This document shows positions 34,699-43,878 of a DNA stretch of 64,000 bases, one piece after another. The stretch covers positions 1 to 64,000 of the forward strand of contig NZ_JAAONZ010000019.1 of NCBI RefSeq assembly GCF_011602365.1. The letters are read 5' to 3'. Position 1 is the stretch's first letter. Each line of letters opens with the position of its first letter. The notes beneath the pieces were generated by a model. That model made no database searches. It was not told the origin of the DNA and worked only from the letters and a program-made list of their open reading frames with translations. Origin of the DNA: Pseudomaricurvus hydrocarbonicus (GTDB lineage Bacteria > Pseudomonadota > Gammaproteobacteria > Pseudomonadales > Cellvibrionaceae). The position numbers and the translations under genes are program-made.

Positions 34699-34787
34699 AG
34701 ACGTGTGAGACATCCCCGGTGGCGTGATGCCCCGGAGGGTGGCATGGCCAGTAGAAAACGAGAAGAATAATAACAGAGGTGCCCGAT

Positions 34788-37673
34788 ATGTTAAGAAAGA
34801 AAACCAACGGCGTCGCGAAAAGCGCCCGTGCAGGCTCTCTACTTTCATCTCTCGCTGCGACGACGATCGACCGCCGTGGATTTTTAGCGGCCTCTGGCGT
34901 TGCCGTCGGTGGCCTGGCGGCTTTGTCACTGAGGTCGACCCGCGTTGAGGCTGAAACCCCGTCGACAGCGGGCGGTGAAATCGTTGTTAAAAAGTCCGTG
35001 TGTACCCACTGCTCGGTCGGCTGTACCGTTATGGCTGAAGTTCAGAATGGTGTCTGGACCGGCCAGGAACCCGGCTGGGACAGCCCCTTCAACCTGGGCG
35101 CACACTGCGCAAAAGGCGCCTCGGTACGTGAACACGCGCACGGGGAACGGCGCTTGAAACACCCGATGAAAATGGTCGACGGCCAGTGGCAGAAGATCTC
35201 CTGGGATCAGGCGATCAACGAAATCGGCGACAAAATGCTGCAAATCCGCGAAGAGAGCGGACCCGACTCCGTCTATTGGCTCGGCAGTGCCAAGTTCAGC
35301 AACGAACAGGCCTACCTGTTCCGTAAGTTTGCCGCCTACTGGGGCACCAACAACGTCGATCACCAAGCCCGTATCTGCCACTCAACCACGGTAGCCGGCG
35401 TCGCCAACACCTGGGGCTACGGTGCGATGACCAACTCCTACAACGACATCCACAAGAGCAAAGCGATTTTCCTGATCGGCGGCAACCCCGCGGAAGCGCA
35501 TCCGGTGTCGCTGCTGCACATATTAAAAGCCAAGGAGGAAAACAACGCGCCGTTTATCGTCTGTGATCCGCGCTTCACGCGCACCGCAGCGCACGCGGAT
35601 GAATATGTGCGGTTACGGCCCGGCAGCGACGTCGCGCTGACCTGGGGCATCCTCTGGCACATCTTTGAAAACGGCTGGGAAGACAAAGAGTTCATCCGCA
35701 CCCGCGTCTACGGTATGGATGACATTCGCAAAGAGGTGAAACGCTGGCACCCGGCGGAAGTGGAGCGTGTGACCGGGGCCCCCGGGGCGCAACTCGAGCG
35801 TGTCGCGCGCACCCTGGTTAACCATCGCCCAGGTACCGTGATCTGGTGCATGGGGGGGACCCAGCACACCAACGGTAACAACAACACCCGCGCCTATTGC
35901 ATACTGCAATTGGCGCTGGGGAATATGGGGGTTGCCGGCGGCGGCACCAACATTTTCCGCGGTCACGACAACGTGCAGGGTGCGACCGATCTGGGCGTCC
36001 TGGCCGATACCTTGCCCGGCTACTATGGCCTGGCCGATGGCTCCTGGGCCCACTGGGCCCGCGTTTGGGAAGAAGACCTGGAGTGGCTGAAAGGTCGATT
36101 TGCCATGTGGGAAAAAGACGGCACCGTCAAACCCATGATCAACGAGAAGGGCATTCCCGTGTCGCGCTGGATCGATGGCGTGCTGGAAGCCAAGGAAAAC
36201 CTGGAGCAACCCGACAACACCCGGGCGATGGTGCTCTGGGGGCACGCCCCCAACTCGCAAACCCGGATGCTGGAGATGAAGGAAGCCATGGAAAAACTCG
36301 ACCTGTTGGTGGTCGTGGATCCCTTCCCCACTGTGTCGGCGGTGTTGCACGACCGTAAAGACGGCGCCTATCTACTGCCTTCGACCACCCAGTTCGAGAC
36401 CATCGGTTCCGTCACCGCGTCCAACCGGTCGCTGCAGTGGCGTGAAAAAGTCATCGAACCCCTGTTTGACTCCAAGGTTGACCACGAAATCATGAAGCTG
36501 TTTGCGGACAAGTTCGGTTTCACTGAGCGCATGTTCCGCAACATTGCGCTGGAAGGCGACGAACCGGTGGTTGAGGACATCACCCGCGAATTCAACCGTG
36601 GTATGTGGACCATCGGCTACACCGGGCAATCGCCCGAGCGCCTCAAAAAGCACATGGCGAACCAGCACCAATTTGACAAGACCACCCTGCGCGCAGTGGG
36701 TGGCCCTTGCGATGGTGATATCTACGGTATGCCCTGGCCCTGCTGGGGCACGCCCGAGATGAACCACCCGGGCACCCCGAACCTCTACGACATGTCGCTA
36801 CCGGTGTCCGAGGGCGGTCTCACTTTCCGCGCCCGCTTTGGTGTCGAACGCGACGGTGTCAGCCTGCTGGCTGACGGCGTTTACTCGAAAAATTCCGGGA
36901 TCAAAGATGGCTACCCGGAGTTCACCCAGCAGATGCTGATGGAACTGGGCTGGGATGGAGACCTGAGTGCCGAAGAACGCGCCACCATTGATGCCATTGC
37001 GGGTCCCGAGACCAACTGGAAGACCGATCTGTCAGGCGGTATACAGCGTGTAGCGATCAAGCACGAGTGCGCTCCCTTTGGTAATGCCAAAGCGCGTGCC
37101 GTGGTCTGGAACTTCCCGGATCCCGTGCCGATTCACCGCGAGCCGCTGTACACCTCGCGTCGCGATCTGGTCAAAGATTACCCGACCTATGCCGACAAGA
37201 CATTCTGGCGTGTACCGACGCTGTACGAGTCCATTCAAAAGAACGACTTCAGCCAAAAGTTCCCCATTATTCTGACCTCTGGGCGCCTGGTGGAGTATGA
37301 GGGGGGCGGTGACGAGACCCGCTCCAACCCCTGGCTGGCGGAACTGCAGCAGGACATGTTTATCGAGGTGAATCCGCGCGACGCCAATAACCTGGACATT
37401 CGCGACGGCAAAGACGTGTGGGTGTCCGGCCCTGAAGGCGGGCGCATCAAGGTGAAAGCAATGATCACCGAGCGCGTCGGTGAGGGCGTGGCCTTTATGC
37501 CGTTCCACTTCGGCGGCTACTTACAGGGCAAGGATTTAAGGAGCAAGTACCCCAAAGGCGCCGACCCCATTGTGTTGGGCGAATCCACTAACACCATTCA
37601 AACATACGGGTATGACTCGGTCACGCAGATGCAAGAGACCAAGGCCACCCTGTGTTCGATTGCGCCAGCATAA
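34788..37673 (+). CDS. fdhA: Formate dehydrogenase catalytic (alpha) subunit, Cys-type
   Basis: 961-residue molybdopterin enzyme oxidising formate to CO2. It has a TAT signal (TIDRRGFLAASG). The 4Fe-4S ligands are Cys72, Cys75, Cys79 and Cys107 (VCTHCSVGC and GAHCAKG). The metal ligand is Cys197 in QARICHSTTV, followed by the catalytic His, so this is a Cys enzyme, not a selenoprotein. A C-terminal molydopterin-dinucleotide domain follows (LTSGRLVEYEGGGDETRSNPW). The ATG at 34788 (MLRKKTNG) follows GAGGT. A tungstate transporter and FdhD upstream suggest a W or Mo cofactor. Confidence 0.94.
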   Translation: MLRKKTNGVAKSARAGSLLSSLAATTIDRRGFLAASGVAVGGLAALSLRSTRVEAETPSTAGGEIVVKKSVCTHCSVGCTVMAEVQNGVWTGQEPGWDSPFNLGAHCAKGASVREHAHGERRLKHPMKMVDGQWQKISWDQAINEIGDKMLQIREESGPDSVYWLGSAKFSNEQAYLFRKFAAYWGTNNVDHQARICHSTTVAGVANTWGYGAMTNSYNDIHKSKAIFLIGGNPAEAHPVSLLHILKAKEENNAPFIVCDPRFTRTAAHADEYVRLRPGSDVALTWGILWHIFENGWEDKEFIRTRVYGMDDIRKEVKRWHPAEVERVTGAPGAQLERVARTLVNHRPGTVIWCMGGTQHTNGNNNTRAYCILQLALGNMGVAGGGTNIFRGHDNVQGATDLGVLADTLPGYYGLADGSWAHWARVWEEDLEWLKGRFAMWEKDGTVKPMINEKGIPVSRWIDGVLEAKENLEQPDNTRAMVLWGHAPNSQTRMLEMKEAMEKLDLLVVVDPFPTVSAVLHDRKDGAYLLPSTTQFETIGSVTASNRSLQWREKVIEPLFDSKVDHEIMKLFADKFGFTERMFRNIALEGDEPVVEDITREFNRGMWTIGYTGQSPERLKKHMANQHQFDKTTLRAVGGPCDGDIYGMPWPCWGTPEMNHPGTPNLYDMSLPVSEGGLTFRARFGVERDGVSLLADGVYSKNSGIKDGYPEFTQQMLMELGWDGDLSAEERATIDAIAGPETNWKTDLSGGIQRVAIKHECAPFGNAKARAVVWNFPDPVPIHREPLYTSRRDLVKDYPTYADKTFWRVPTLYESIQKNDFSQKFPIILTSGRLVEYEGGGDETRSNPWLAELQQDMFIEVNPRDANNLDIRDGKDVWVSGPEGGRIKVKAMITERVGEGVAFMPFHFGGYLQGKDLRSKYPKGADPIVLGESTNTIQTYGYDSVTQMQETKATLCSIAPA

Positions 37674-37688
37674 AGAGAGGTGTAGACC

Positions 37689-38297
37689 ATGGCACTAGAA
37701 GGACAGGCACGGGCTAAATTCCTTTGCGATGCCGAGCGCTGCATCGAATGCAATGCGTGCGTAACGGCCTGTAAGAATGAGCATGAGGTTCCCTGGGGCA
37801 TCAACCGCCGGCGCGTGGTGACCATCGAAGACGGCAAACCTGGTGAGCGCTCGATTTCGGTCGCTTGCATGCACTGTTCAGACGCCCCTTGTATGGCCGT
37901 TTGTCCGGTGGATTGCATCTACCAGACAGAAGACGGCATCGTCTTGCACTCCAAAGATCTGTGTATTGGTTGCGGCTATTGTTTTTACGCCTGCCCCTTT
38001 GGCGCGCCACAGTTCCCCCAAGGGGGCAACTTTGGCAGCCGCGGCAAGATGGACAAGTGTACGTTCTGTGCCGGGGGACCTGAAGAAGACAACTCAGAAG
38101 CCGAATTCGCCAAGTACGGCCGCAACCGTATTGCTGAAGGCAAATTGCCGCTGTGTGCCGAAATGTGCTCAACCAAAGCGCTGCTGGCCGGGGACGGCAA
38201 CGACGTTGCCGACATCTATCGCCAGCGCGTGGTGAGCCGGGGTTTCGGTTCAGGGGCCTGGGGATGGGGCACGGCCTACGAGAAGAAAGGTCGCTGA
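37689..38297 (+). CDS. fdhB: Formate dehydrogenase iron-sulfur (beta) subunit
   Basis: 202-residue ferredoxin-like subunit that passes electrons from FdhA to the membrane cytochrome. Four cluster motifs are visible: CIECNACVTACKNEH, CMHCSDAPCMAVCP, CIGCGYCFYACPFGAPQ and CTFCAGG with CAEMCSTKAL. It lacks its own TAT signal, so it is exported in complex with FdhA. It follows fdhA by 15 bases. Confidence 0.93.
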   Translation: MALEGQARAKFLCDAERCIECNACVTACKNEHEVPWGINRRRVVTIEDGKPGERSISVACMHCSDAPCMAVCPVDCIYQTEDGIVLHSKDLCIGCGYCFYACPFGAPQFPQGGNFGSRGKMDKCTFCAGGPEEDNSEAEFAKYGRNRIAEGKLPLCAEMCSTKALLAGDGNDVADIYRQRVVSRGFGSGAWGWGTAYEKKGR

Positions 38298-38315
38298 GCT
38301 GGCCGGAGTGTTCTC

Positions 38316-39488
38316 ATGAACTTGAAACTGTTTGCTGCCATCGCTGTTGCACTGACGACACTGACGATTAACCCGGGTTGGGCGGACGAGGCCCCTGCGG
38401 TTGACCGATCCTCTACCGGGGGCGCCCAGACGCTGGAAGATATCCTGGCTCGTCAGGAACAGCTGAAAATGGACGAGCGCTTTCGCTCGGAAAACCTGGG
38501 CAATGCCGCCAATGCGACGCCGATCACTGCGCCTTTGGGCACCCTCGGTGGGCTGTCCAATGCCGACATCTATCGCGCCATTCGCTATGACAAGATTGCC
38601 CTCACCACCCAGGCCCGCGGACCCGCCGCCGACGTGCTGATTCAGGACGGGGGCATGCCCTGGTATAAGCTACGCCAGGGACCGATGATCAATTATGGCG
38701 GCGGTGCCCTGCTGGCTATGCTGGCCCTGTTGCTGGTGTTTTATCTGGTGCGCGGCAAAATCAGGATTGAGGGCGGCCCGGCAGGCACTACGATTGAGCG
38801 CTTCAAGGCCATCGAACGCTTTGGCCACTGGCTATTGGCGGGCTCGTTTATAGCGCTGGGCATCACCGGGCTGATTACCTTGATGGGGCGCAAACTGCTG
38901 CTGCCGCTGCTGGGGCCCGAGGTCTTTGCGGCGCTGGCGGCCGGTTCCAAATGGATCCACAACAACATTGCGTGGGCCTTCATGCTGGGGCTGGTGCTGA
39001 CGTTCTGCCTGTGGGTGGTGCACAACATCCCCGGCAAGCTGGATTGGCAGTGGCTCAAGGCGGGCGGCGGTATCTTTTCCAGGTCCCACCCTTCTGCGAA
39101 GAAGTTCAACGCCGGTCAGAAAATTGTGTTTTGGACAGTGATGTTGCTGGGTTTTTCCGTCTCGCTGTCGGGCCTGTCGCTGCTGTTCCCCTTTGAACTG
39201 CACATGTTTGCCAAGACCTTTGCCCTCATCAACAGTCTGTTGGGCACCGACCTGCCCACCGTGCTGACACCCCACGAAGAGATGCAGTACGCCAACCTCT
39301 GGCACTCGATTGTGGCCTTCGTGTTGATGGTGGCCATCATCGCCCACATTTATATCGGCACGGTCGGCATGGAAGGCGCCTACGATGCCATGGGCAGCGG
39401 TCGGGTTGATCTCGAGTGGGCACGCCAACACCACGATCTCTGGGTGGCTGAGGTCGAAGCCAAACCCGGCAAAGGAGGCTCAACGTGA
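38316..39488 (+). CDS. fdhC: Formate dehydrogenase cytochrome b (gamma) subunit
   Basis: 390-residue membrane subunit. A signal-like segment (LFAAIAVALTTLTINPGWA) and about 110 periplasmic residues precede four hydrophobic helices. His residues in FGHWLLAG, KWIHNNIAWAF, VVHNIPGKLD and IAHIYIGT are the likely heme b ligands. It anchors FdhAB on the periplasmic side and gives electrons to quinone. The periplasmic N-terminal extension is longer than in E. coli FdnI. Confidence 0.92.
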   Translation: MNLKLFAAIAVALTTLTINPGWADEAPAVDRSSTGGAQTLEDILARQEQLKMDERFRSENLGNAANATPITAPLGTLGGLSNADIYRAIRYDKIALTTQARGPAADVLIQDGGMPWYKLRQGPMINYGGGALLAMLALLLVFYLVRGKIRIEGGPAGTTIERFKAIERFGHWLLAGSFIALGITGLITLMGRKLLLPLLGPEVFAALAAGSKWIHNNIAWAFMLGLVLTFCLWVVHNIPGKLDWQWLKAGGGIFSRSHPSAKKFNAGQKIVFWTVMLLGFSVSLSGLSLLFPFELHMFAKTFALINSLLGTDLPTVLTPHEEMQYANLWHSIVAFVLMVAIIAHIYIGTVGMEGAYDAMGSGRVDLEWARQHHDLWVAEVEAKPGKGGST

Positions 39489-39610
39489 AGGTGATGATTT
39501 GCGCATTTGTGGCAGCCCTGGTGATTGCCGTTGTCGCCCCGCTGGTGTTGGACCAGTTCGGCTGGTCCTCGGCGGAGCAAACCAGCAGTACGAGTGTGCG
39601 TCTTGACTGA
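39485..39610 (+). CDS. 41-residue single-span membrane peptide after fdhC
   Basis: A GTG at 39485 overlaps the fdhC stop (GTGA) and opens MKVMICAFVAALVIAVVAPL, then a short polar tail ending SVRLD. One transmembrane helix fills most of it. The four-base overlap with fdhC and the absence of a competing frame suggest it is translated and may be a small accessory subunit of the complex. It is not recognised. Confidence 0.65.
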   Translation: MKVMICAFVAALVIAVVAPLVLDQFGWSSAEQTSSTSVRLD

Positions 39611-40001
39611 TTCATCCGCGCCACCACAAAAAGACCTACAACCACCCCCGGCATCTCAAACCGCGGTTTCGAAAACCATGGCGAAAACCATGGCGAAAAC
39701 TGTGGTATCGGAAACAGTGGTATCGCAAACAGTGCTATCGCAAAGCCGGGTACACACCACAGAGTTACTGCAAATCGATGCCGTCGGTTTGCTGTGCCCA
39801 CTGCCTATTTTGCGTTTTAAAAAACGCACACAGGATTTGCCTGGCGGTACCCGGGTCGAGTTCCTGGCCGACGACCCCAGTGGCCGCCGGGACTTGCAGG
39901 CGCTGTGTGAGCTGACCGGTCACAGGATTGAATGGATCCGTGAAGAGGGTGCAGGTGTGCTCCGCTATCGCATCTGTTTGGCGTCGCGGCAAACGCCCTG
40001 A
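39603..40001 (+). CDS. TusA/SirA-like sulfur carrier
   Basis: The C-terminal 75 residues have the TusA fold: LLQIDAVGLLCPLPILRFKK holds the CPxP active site with the sulfur-carrying Cys. The 50 residues before it are low-complexity, with repeated MAKT and V(S/V)(E/Q)TV units encoded by tandem DNA repeats. The start is uncertain: I use a TTG at 39603 overlapping the preceding stop; an ATG at 39678 inside the repeats is the alternative. It may supply sulfur to FdhD for cofactor sulfuration. Confidence 0.75.
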   Translation: MTDSSAPPQKDLQPPPASQTAVSKTMAKTMAKTVVSETVVSQTVLSQSRVHTTELLQIDAVGLLCPLPILRFKKRTQDLPGGTRVEFLADDPSGRRDLQALCELTGHRIEWIREEGAGVLRYRICLASRQTP

Positions 40002-40057
40002 CAAGCCCAACAAATGGCGATGCGATTCCACAGTCTGCGCCACCCCGCAGGCAGACT

Positions 40058-40624
40058 TCAACTAGCCTCGGGCTTACGCGTCAGAGACTTGTACAACAGC
40101 GGCGGCAGCTTTTCATGCAGTTCAACGCCCTCGCCCAGCTCCGCAAACATGCCCACACCGCACGCCAGTGCCTGCTGCAACCCGGGTCCGACTTCAGGGC
40201 TCACGGTGGTCGGCGCCATGGGCTCACCGCATTCACTGCAGCTTAACATCGGTCGCACCAGCTGACCGCAAGTGCGATGCCGATATTCAACCGGCGCACC
40301 CGATTCATCCGAGCACCAGCGATTGCCCCAATCCCCGAGCATCAACACCACCCCGTGCAGATCCAGGCCTTTGGCGGTCAGACGGTACTCATACCGCGGC
40401 GGACGCTGCTGATACAGCACCCTCTCCAATACTCCGGTATCGACCAGTTTGTTCAGCCGCTCAGTCAAGCGATGCCGGCTCACCCCCAGTTGACGCCTGA
40501 AATCTTCAAACCGGTGGGTGCCCAAAAACGCATCCCGCAAAATCAATAACGTCCAGCGATCCCCCACCACGGCTAGGGTCCTGGCCACGGAGCACACCTG
40601 CTGATCAATATCTTCCCAACGCAC
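40058..40624 (-). CDS. HxlR-family transcriptional regulator
   Basis: 188-residue winged-helix regulator. The N-terminal Cys-containing segment QQVCSVARTLAVVGDRWTLLILRDAF and RFEDFRRQLGVSRHRLTERLNKLV are the HxlR signature. The C-terminal part has Cys pairs (LSCSECGEP) that may bind metal. It is divergent from an SDR/GST-kappa gene pair and separated from it by a near-perfect dyad, so it probably represses that operon. Confidence 0.93.
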   Translation of the reverse strand: MRWEDIDQQVCSVARTLAVVGDRWTLLILRDAFLGTHRFEDFRRQLGVSRHRLTERLNKLVDTGVLERVLYQQRPPRYEYRLTAKGLDLHGVVLMLGDWGNRWCSDESGAPVEYRHRTCGQLVRPMLSCSECGEPMAPTTVSPEVGPGLQQALACGVGMFAELGEGVELHEKLPPLLYKSLTRKPEAS

Positions 40625-40694
40625 TGGCTACTCTCCTGTAAATTTCCGCCAAAATGTAAGGCATTCCCGACATCGGATCATTATAAATTGACAG

Positions 40695-40733
40695 GTTCCA
40701 TTTTGAAACTTATTGTCGGTTTCAAAATGGAAC
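40695..40733. promoter_or_regulatory. Operator dyad in the HxlR/SDR intergenic region
   Basis: GTTCCATTTTGAAAC and its exact complement are separated by nine bases. Flanking TTATAAA repeats lie on both sides. A 15-bp perfect inverted repeat between a regulator and its divergent target is a strong operator candidate. Confidence 0.8.
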
Positions 40734-40786
40734 TTATAAATCAGTAAACGCCAATCATCACCGCAAACCACTACAGAGGCCTCACC

Positions 40787-41539
40787 ATGCCCAATGCTTC
40801 CAACACCCCCATAGCAAAACCCAAGATCGCCCTGGTGATCGGTGCCGGCGATGCCATCGGCAGCGCCATTGCGCGCAAGTTTGCCGAACAAGGCCTCATC
40901 GTCTGCGCCGCCCGACGTCATGGCGACAAGTTGCAACCCCTGATCGACGAACTCAAAGGCAACCACTGCCAGGCACACGCCTTTTCCTGTGACGCCCGCA
41001 AGGAAGACCAGGTGCGGGACCTGTTTCAACAGATTGAAACGGCCATCGGGGAAATTGACGTGGTGGTGTTTAACATTGGCGCCAATGTGCCGATGGGGAT
41101 TCTGGAAACCGACAGTCAGAAATTTTTCAAAATCTGGGAAATGGCCTGCTTTGCCGGCTTTCTCAGTGGTCGCGAAGCGGCTCGCTACATGGTACCCAGG
41201 CAGCGGGGCACGATCCTTTTTACCGGCGCTACCGCCAGTGTTCGCGGTGCCGCCGGCTTTGCCGCGTTCGCCAGCGCCAAACACGGTTTGCGCGCGCTGG
41301 CTCAGAGCATGGCGCGAGAACTCGGGCCGCAAAACATTCACGTCGCCCACGTCGTCATCGACGCCGCCGTCGACACCGCCTGGATTATGGACAACGTGCC
41401 CCAGGCGCAAGCGCTGAAAAAACAGGACGGCATCGTCCGGCCAGACGACCTGGCGGACAACTACGTTCACCTGTACCGGCAGCCGCGCAATGCCTGGACC
41501 TTCGAGCTGGACGTGCGCCCCTGGCAAGAAACCTGGTAA
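40787..41539 (+). CDS. SDR-family oxidoreductase lacking the catalytic Tyr
   Basis: 250-residue short-chain dehydrogenase/reductase. The Rossmann cofactor site is VIGAGDAIGSAIA. The NAG-type element reads FNIGANVP. The catalytic Ser is in GATASVRG, but the Tyr of YxxxK is replaced by Phe161 with Lys165 kept (FASAK). The SDR subgroup c10 shows this kind of drift. Substrate unknown. It precedes a kappa-GST-like gene and lies divergent from an HxlR regulator. Confidence 0.88.
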   Translation: MPNASNTPIAKPKIALVIGAGDAIGSAIARKFAEQGLIVCAARRHGDKLQPLIDELKGNHCQAHAFSCDARKEDQVRDLFQQIETAIGEIDVVVFNIGANVPMGILETDSQKFFKIWEMACFAGFLSGREAARYMVPRQRGTILFTGATASVRGAAGFAAFASAKHGLRALAQSMARELGPQNIHVAHVVIDAAVDTAWIMDNVPQAQALKKQDGIVRPDDLADNYVHLYRQPRNAWTFELDVRPWQETW

Positions 41540-41576
41540 CAGCAAACCCGCACTGCAACCTGAAAGAGGACACCTT

Positions 41577-42170
41577 ATGACGACCACGCTGGATTTTTAT
41601 TTTGATTTTGGCAGCCCCACCGCCTTTCTCGCTTACAAGCGCCTGCAACAGTTACAACAGCAATACGATTTGCAGGTTAACGCCATTCCCATGTTACTGG
41701 GTGGTGTTTTCAAGGCCACGGGCAACACCTCGCCCGTCACCATCCCGGCCAAGGGCAAGTACATGATGGAGCAGGATCTTCCCCGCTTTGCCAAGCGCTA
41801 CCAGGTCGAGATGCGCTTTAACCCGTTCTTTCCCATCAACACGCTGCAACTGATGCGTGGTGCTGTCGCCGCCCAGCAGCTGGGCGAGCAGGAACGCTTT
41901 ATGGACACGATCTACAATAGCTTGTGGCAGCAGGAGAAAAACCTGGGGGACCCCAAAGTGCTGGCGGAGCACCTGCAACAGGCTGGACTGAACCCTTTGC
42001 CTCTGCTGGAACTGTCGCAGACCGCAGCCATCAAGCAGCAACTGATCGACAATACCGAGCACGCCGTCAAGCGCGGCGCATTTGGCGCACCGACGCTTTT
42101 TCTGGGGGACGAGATGTTCTTTGGTCAGGATCGACTGGATTTTGTTGAAGAGATTCTTCAACAAGCTTGA
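41577..42170 (+). CDS. Kappa-class GST/2-hydroxychromene-2-carboxylate isomerase-like protein
   Basis: 197-residue DsbA-fold protein. DFYFDFGSPTAFLAYKRL at the N-terminus has the Ser of the SP-x motif used for glutathione in kappa GSTs and HCCA isomerases. AFGAPTLFLGDEMFFGQDRLDFV is the C-terminal thioredoxin-like signature with cis-Pro. It follows the SDR gene by 37 bases. It may detoxify or isomerise an aromatic or electrophilic compound. Confidence 0.88.
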   Translation: MTTTLDFYFDFGSPTAFLAYKRLQQLQQQYDLQVNAIPMLLGGVFKATGNTSPVTIPAKGKYMMEQDLPRFAKRYQVEMRFNPFFPINTLQLMRGAVAAQQLGEQERFMDTIYNSLWQQEKNLGDPKVLAEHLQQAGLNPLPLLELSQTAAIKQQLIDNTEHAVKRGAFGAPTLFLGDEMFFGQDRLDFVEEILQQA

Positions 42171-42198
42171 GGCTATGCTGTTCTTATTCAGCACTGAA

Positions 42199-42221
42199 GG
42201 CCTTCCCATGTATGGAAGGCC
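42199..42221 (+). terminator. Hairpin after the GST-kappa gene
   Basis: GGCCTTCC and GGAAGGCC pair around a 7-base loop. Only CTCTCAG follows, so it may be an mRNA-protecting hairpin rather than a strong terminator. Confidence 0.5.
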
Positions 42222-42263
42222 CTCTCAGATGCTGGTTTCCTTACAGGCTTACCCCAGGCTCAA

Positions 42264-42605
42264 CTACTGCAGCTGATCGACCATCATCGCATTGGAGTAG
42301 ACCAGGCCGTGGTCACTGGCACGATGACCGACCAGGTGAAAATGCCCCCGTTGATCGCTGGAATTGATGTACACCCGAAACTGGCAATCCGACAGCGGGC
42401 CACAGTCCGGGGTCATTTGCAGATCCAGAGTCGTTAGATCGGCATCCACAAAACGCTCCTTTTCCTCAGAGGCAAGCAGCGCTTCTTCCGCCTGCTCCAT
42501 GTTCAGATGATCTCTGCCGCTGAGCCTGAACTGCATATGATCAATATGAATCGGACGGCTCTTGCCGGCCTCTTGATACCAGCCTTCTATATCGAGAGTT
42601 TCCAT
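42264..42605 (-). CDS. Hypothetical 113-residue acidic protein
   Basis: Unrecognised soluble protein with no signal peptide. It has METLDIEGWYQ at the start and RVYINSSDQRGHFHLVGHR towards the end, suggestive of a beta-rich fold. A CAGCTG-containing region follows its stop. It converges on the GST-kappa gene and has no partner on its own strand. Confidence 0.6.
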   Translation of the reverse strand: METLDIEGWYQEAGKSRPIHIDHMQFRLSGRDHLNMEQAEEALLASEEKERFVDADLTTLDLQMTPDCGPLSDCQFRVYINSSDQRGHFHLVGHRASDHGLVYSNAMMVDQLQ

Positions 42606-43065
42606 GATCTACCTCCACGTCACTCGGGCACGGTGTTGCACACACGGTTGAACAATAAGTATCCCGGTTTAACACTTTGCACGTCAGGGCACCGTGACAA
42701 ACGCCAGCGGCGGAACCCAAGCTCTACCCCTGAGCCATGCTCTAACCTAAAGTGTAGAAGCTATGGCACCAGCGGATCATTGCGATGGGCAGCAAGCCGG
42801 GCCGAGCTTATTATCTGGCGCAATATCACACGCCCGCCACCGCACGGCCACCACCATCACTGATAAATAAAATCCGAAAAATCACCTGCCGAAAGTCTCC
42901 AGAAAGGATTATTTCTGGATATTTCCCCTCAACCGACCAATACTGATAACATAAATTTATCAAGAATAGAGAAAAACTGAATTGGACAGCTCGATTCGAC
43001 AGTCAGAGAATGGCAGACAGAGATAGTTTATATCATTCCGAATTACCGATTTTTAAGGAAGGCTT
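42606..43065. other. Upstream region of the oxoprolinase operon
   Basis: 460 bases between divergent genes with no clear gene. AT-rich DNA from about 42860 to 43030 is the probable promoter of the operon at 43066. AAGGA upstream of the DUF1445 ATG is the ribosome site. I see no riboswitch or strong dyad. Confidence 0.4.
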
Positions 43066-43854
43066 ATGTCTGCCCCACTCACTCCCAGTCAACTGCGTGC
43101 CAGAGTTCGCTCCGGCGAACACACGGGCAACACCTCCGGCTACTGCGAAGGCTTCGTGCAGGCCAATGTCGCCATTTTACCCAAAGACTGGGCTGCTGAG
43201 TTCCTGCAATTCTGCCAATTGAACCCCAAACCCTGCCCCATCGTTGGCATGGCGGCTCAACCCGGTGACACCAATATTGAAGGCATTGGCCCGGACTTTG
43301 ACATCCGCACCGATGTCCCCAGCTACCGCCTGTGGAAAAACGGCGAGCTGACTGGCGAAGTCAATGACATCAGCGACATCTGGACCGAAGACCTGGTGAC
43401 CTTCCTGATCGGTTGCTCCTTCTCTTTCGAAGAGGCCCTGCTCGCCGACGGCCTGGAAATTCGCAACCTCAGCGAGGGCCGCAACGTGCCCATGTACAAC
43501 ACCAACCTGGCCTGTCGCCCCGCCGGTCGTTTCCATGGCAACATGGTGGTGAGCATGCGTCCGTTCAAACCGGTGGACGCCATCCGCATGATCCAGATCT
43601 GTTCACGTTTTCCGTCGGTTCACGGGGCTCCCGTGCACTTTGGCGATCCTGCCGCGATTGGCATTGCCGACATCAATCAGGTCGATTACGGCGACAGCGT
43701 CACCATCAACGACGGCGAATACCCGGTCTTTACCGCCTGTGGCGTAACCCCGCAGGCCGCCATCATGGCCGCCAAACCGCCGTTCTGCATTACCCACAGC
43801 CCCGGCTGCATGGTGGTCACCGACCTGCCCAACAGCCGTCTGGCGATCCTCTAA
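43066..43854 (+). CDS. DUF1445 hydro-lyase-like protein (DGLUCY N-terminal half)
   Basis: 262-residue cytosolic protein. [31 protein letters not shown] and [12 protein letters not shown] are DUF1445 signatures; the family is annotated as putative hydro-lyase. Human D-glutamate cyclase (DGLUCY) carries this domain at its N-terminus. The gene opens an operon with pxpABC, and the DUF4392 gene that matches the other half of DGLUCY lies just after it. The role is inferred to be in D-Glu/5-oxoproline chemistry. Confidence 0.88.
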   Translation: MSAPLTPSQLRARVRSGEHTGNTSGYCEGFVQANVAILPKDWAAEFLQFCQLNPKPCPIVGMAAQPGDTNIEGIGPDFDIRTDVPSYRLWKNGELTGEVNDISDIWTEDLVTFLIGCSFSFEEALLADGLEIRNLSEGRNVPMYNTNLACRPAGRFHGNMVVSMRPFKPVDAIRMIQICSRFPSVHGAPVHFGDPAAIGIADINQVDYGDSVTINDGEYPVFTACGVTPQAAIMAAKPPFCITHSPGCMVVTDLPNSRLAIL

Positions 43855-43878
43855 CCGTCGCTTTGCACAAGGAGATTA

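Noticed and set aside
35613-36350. Long antisense frame within fdhA
   Set aside because: The sense strand encodes unmistakable formate dehydrogenase; the antisense frame is a shadow of high GC content.
34788-37673. FdhA as a selenoprotein
   Set aside because: The metal ligand codon encodes Cys (RICHSTTV) and no in-frame TGA is present.
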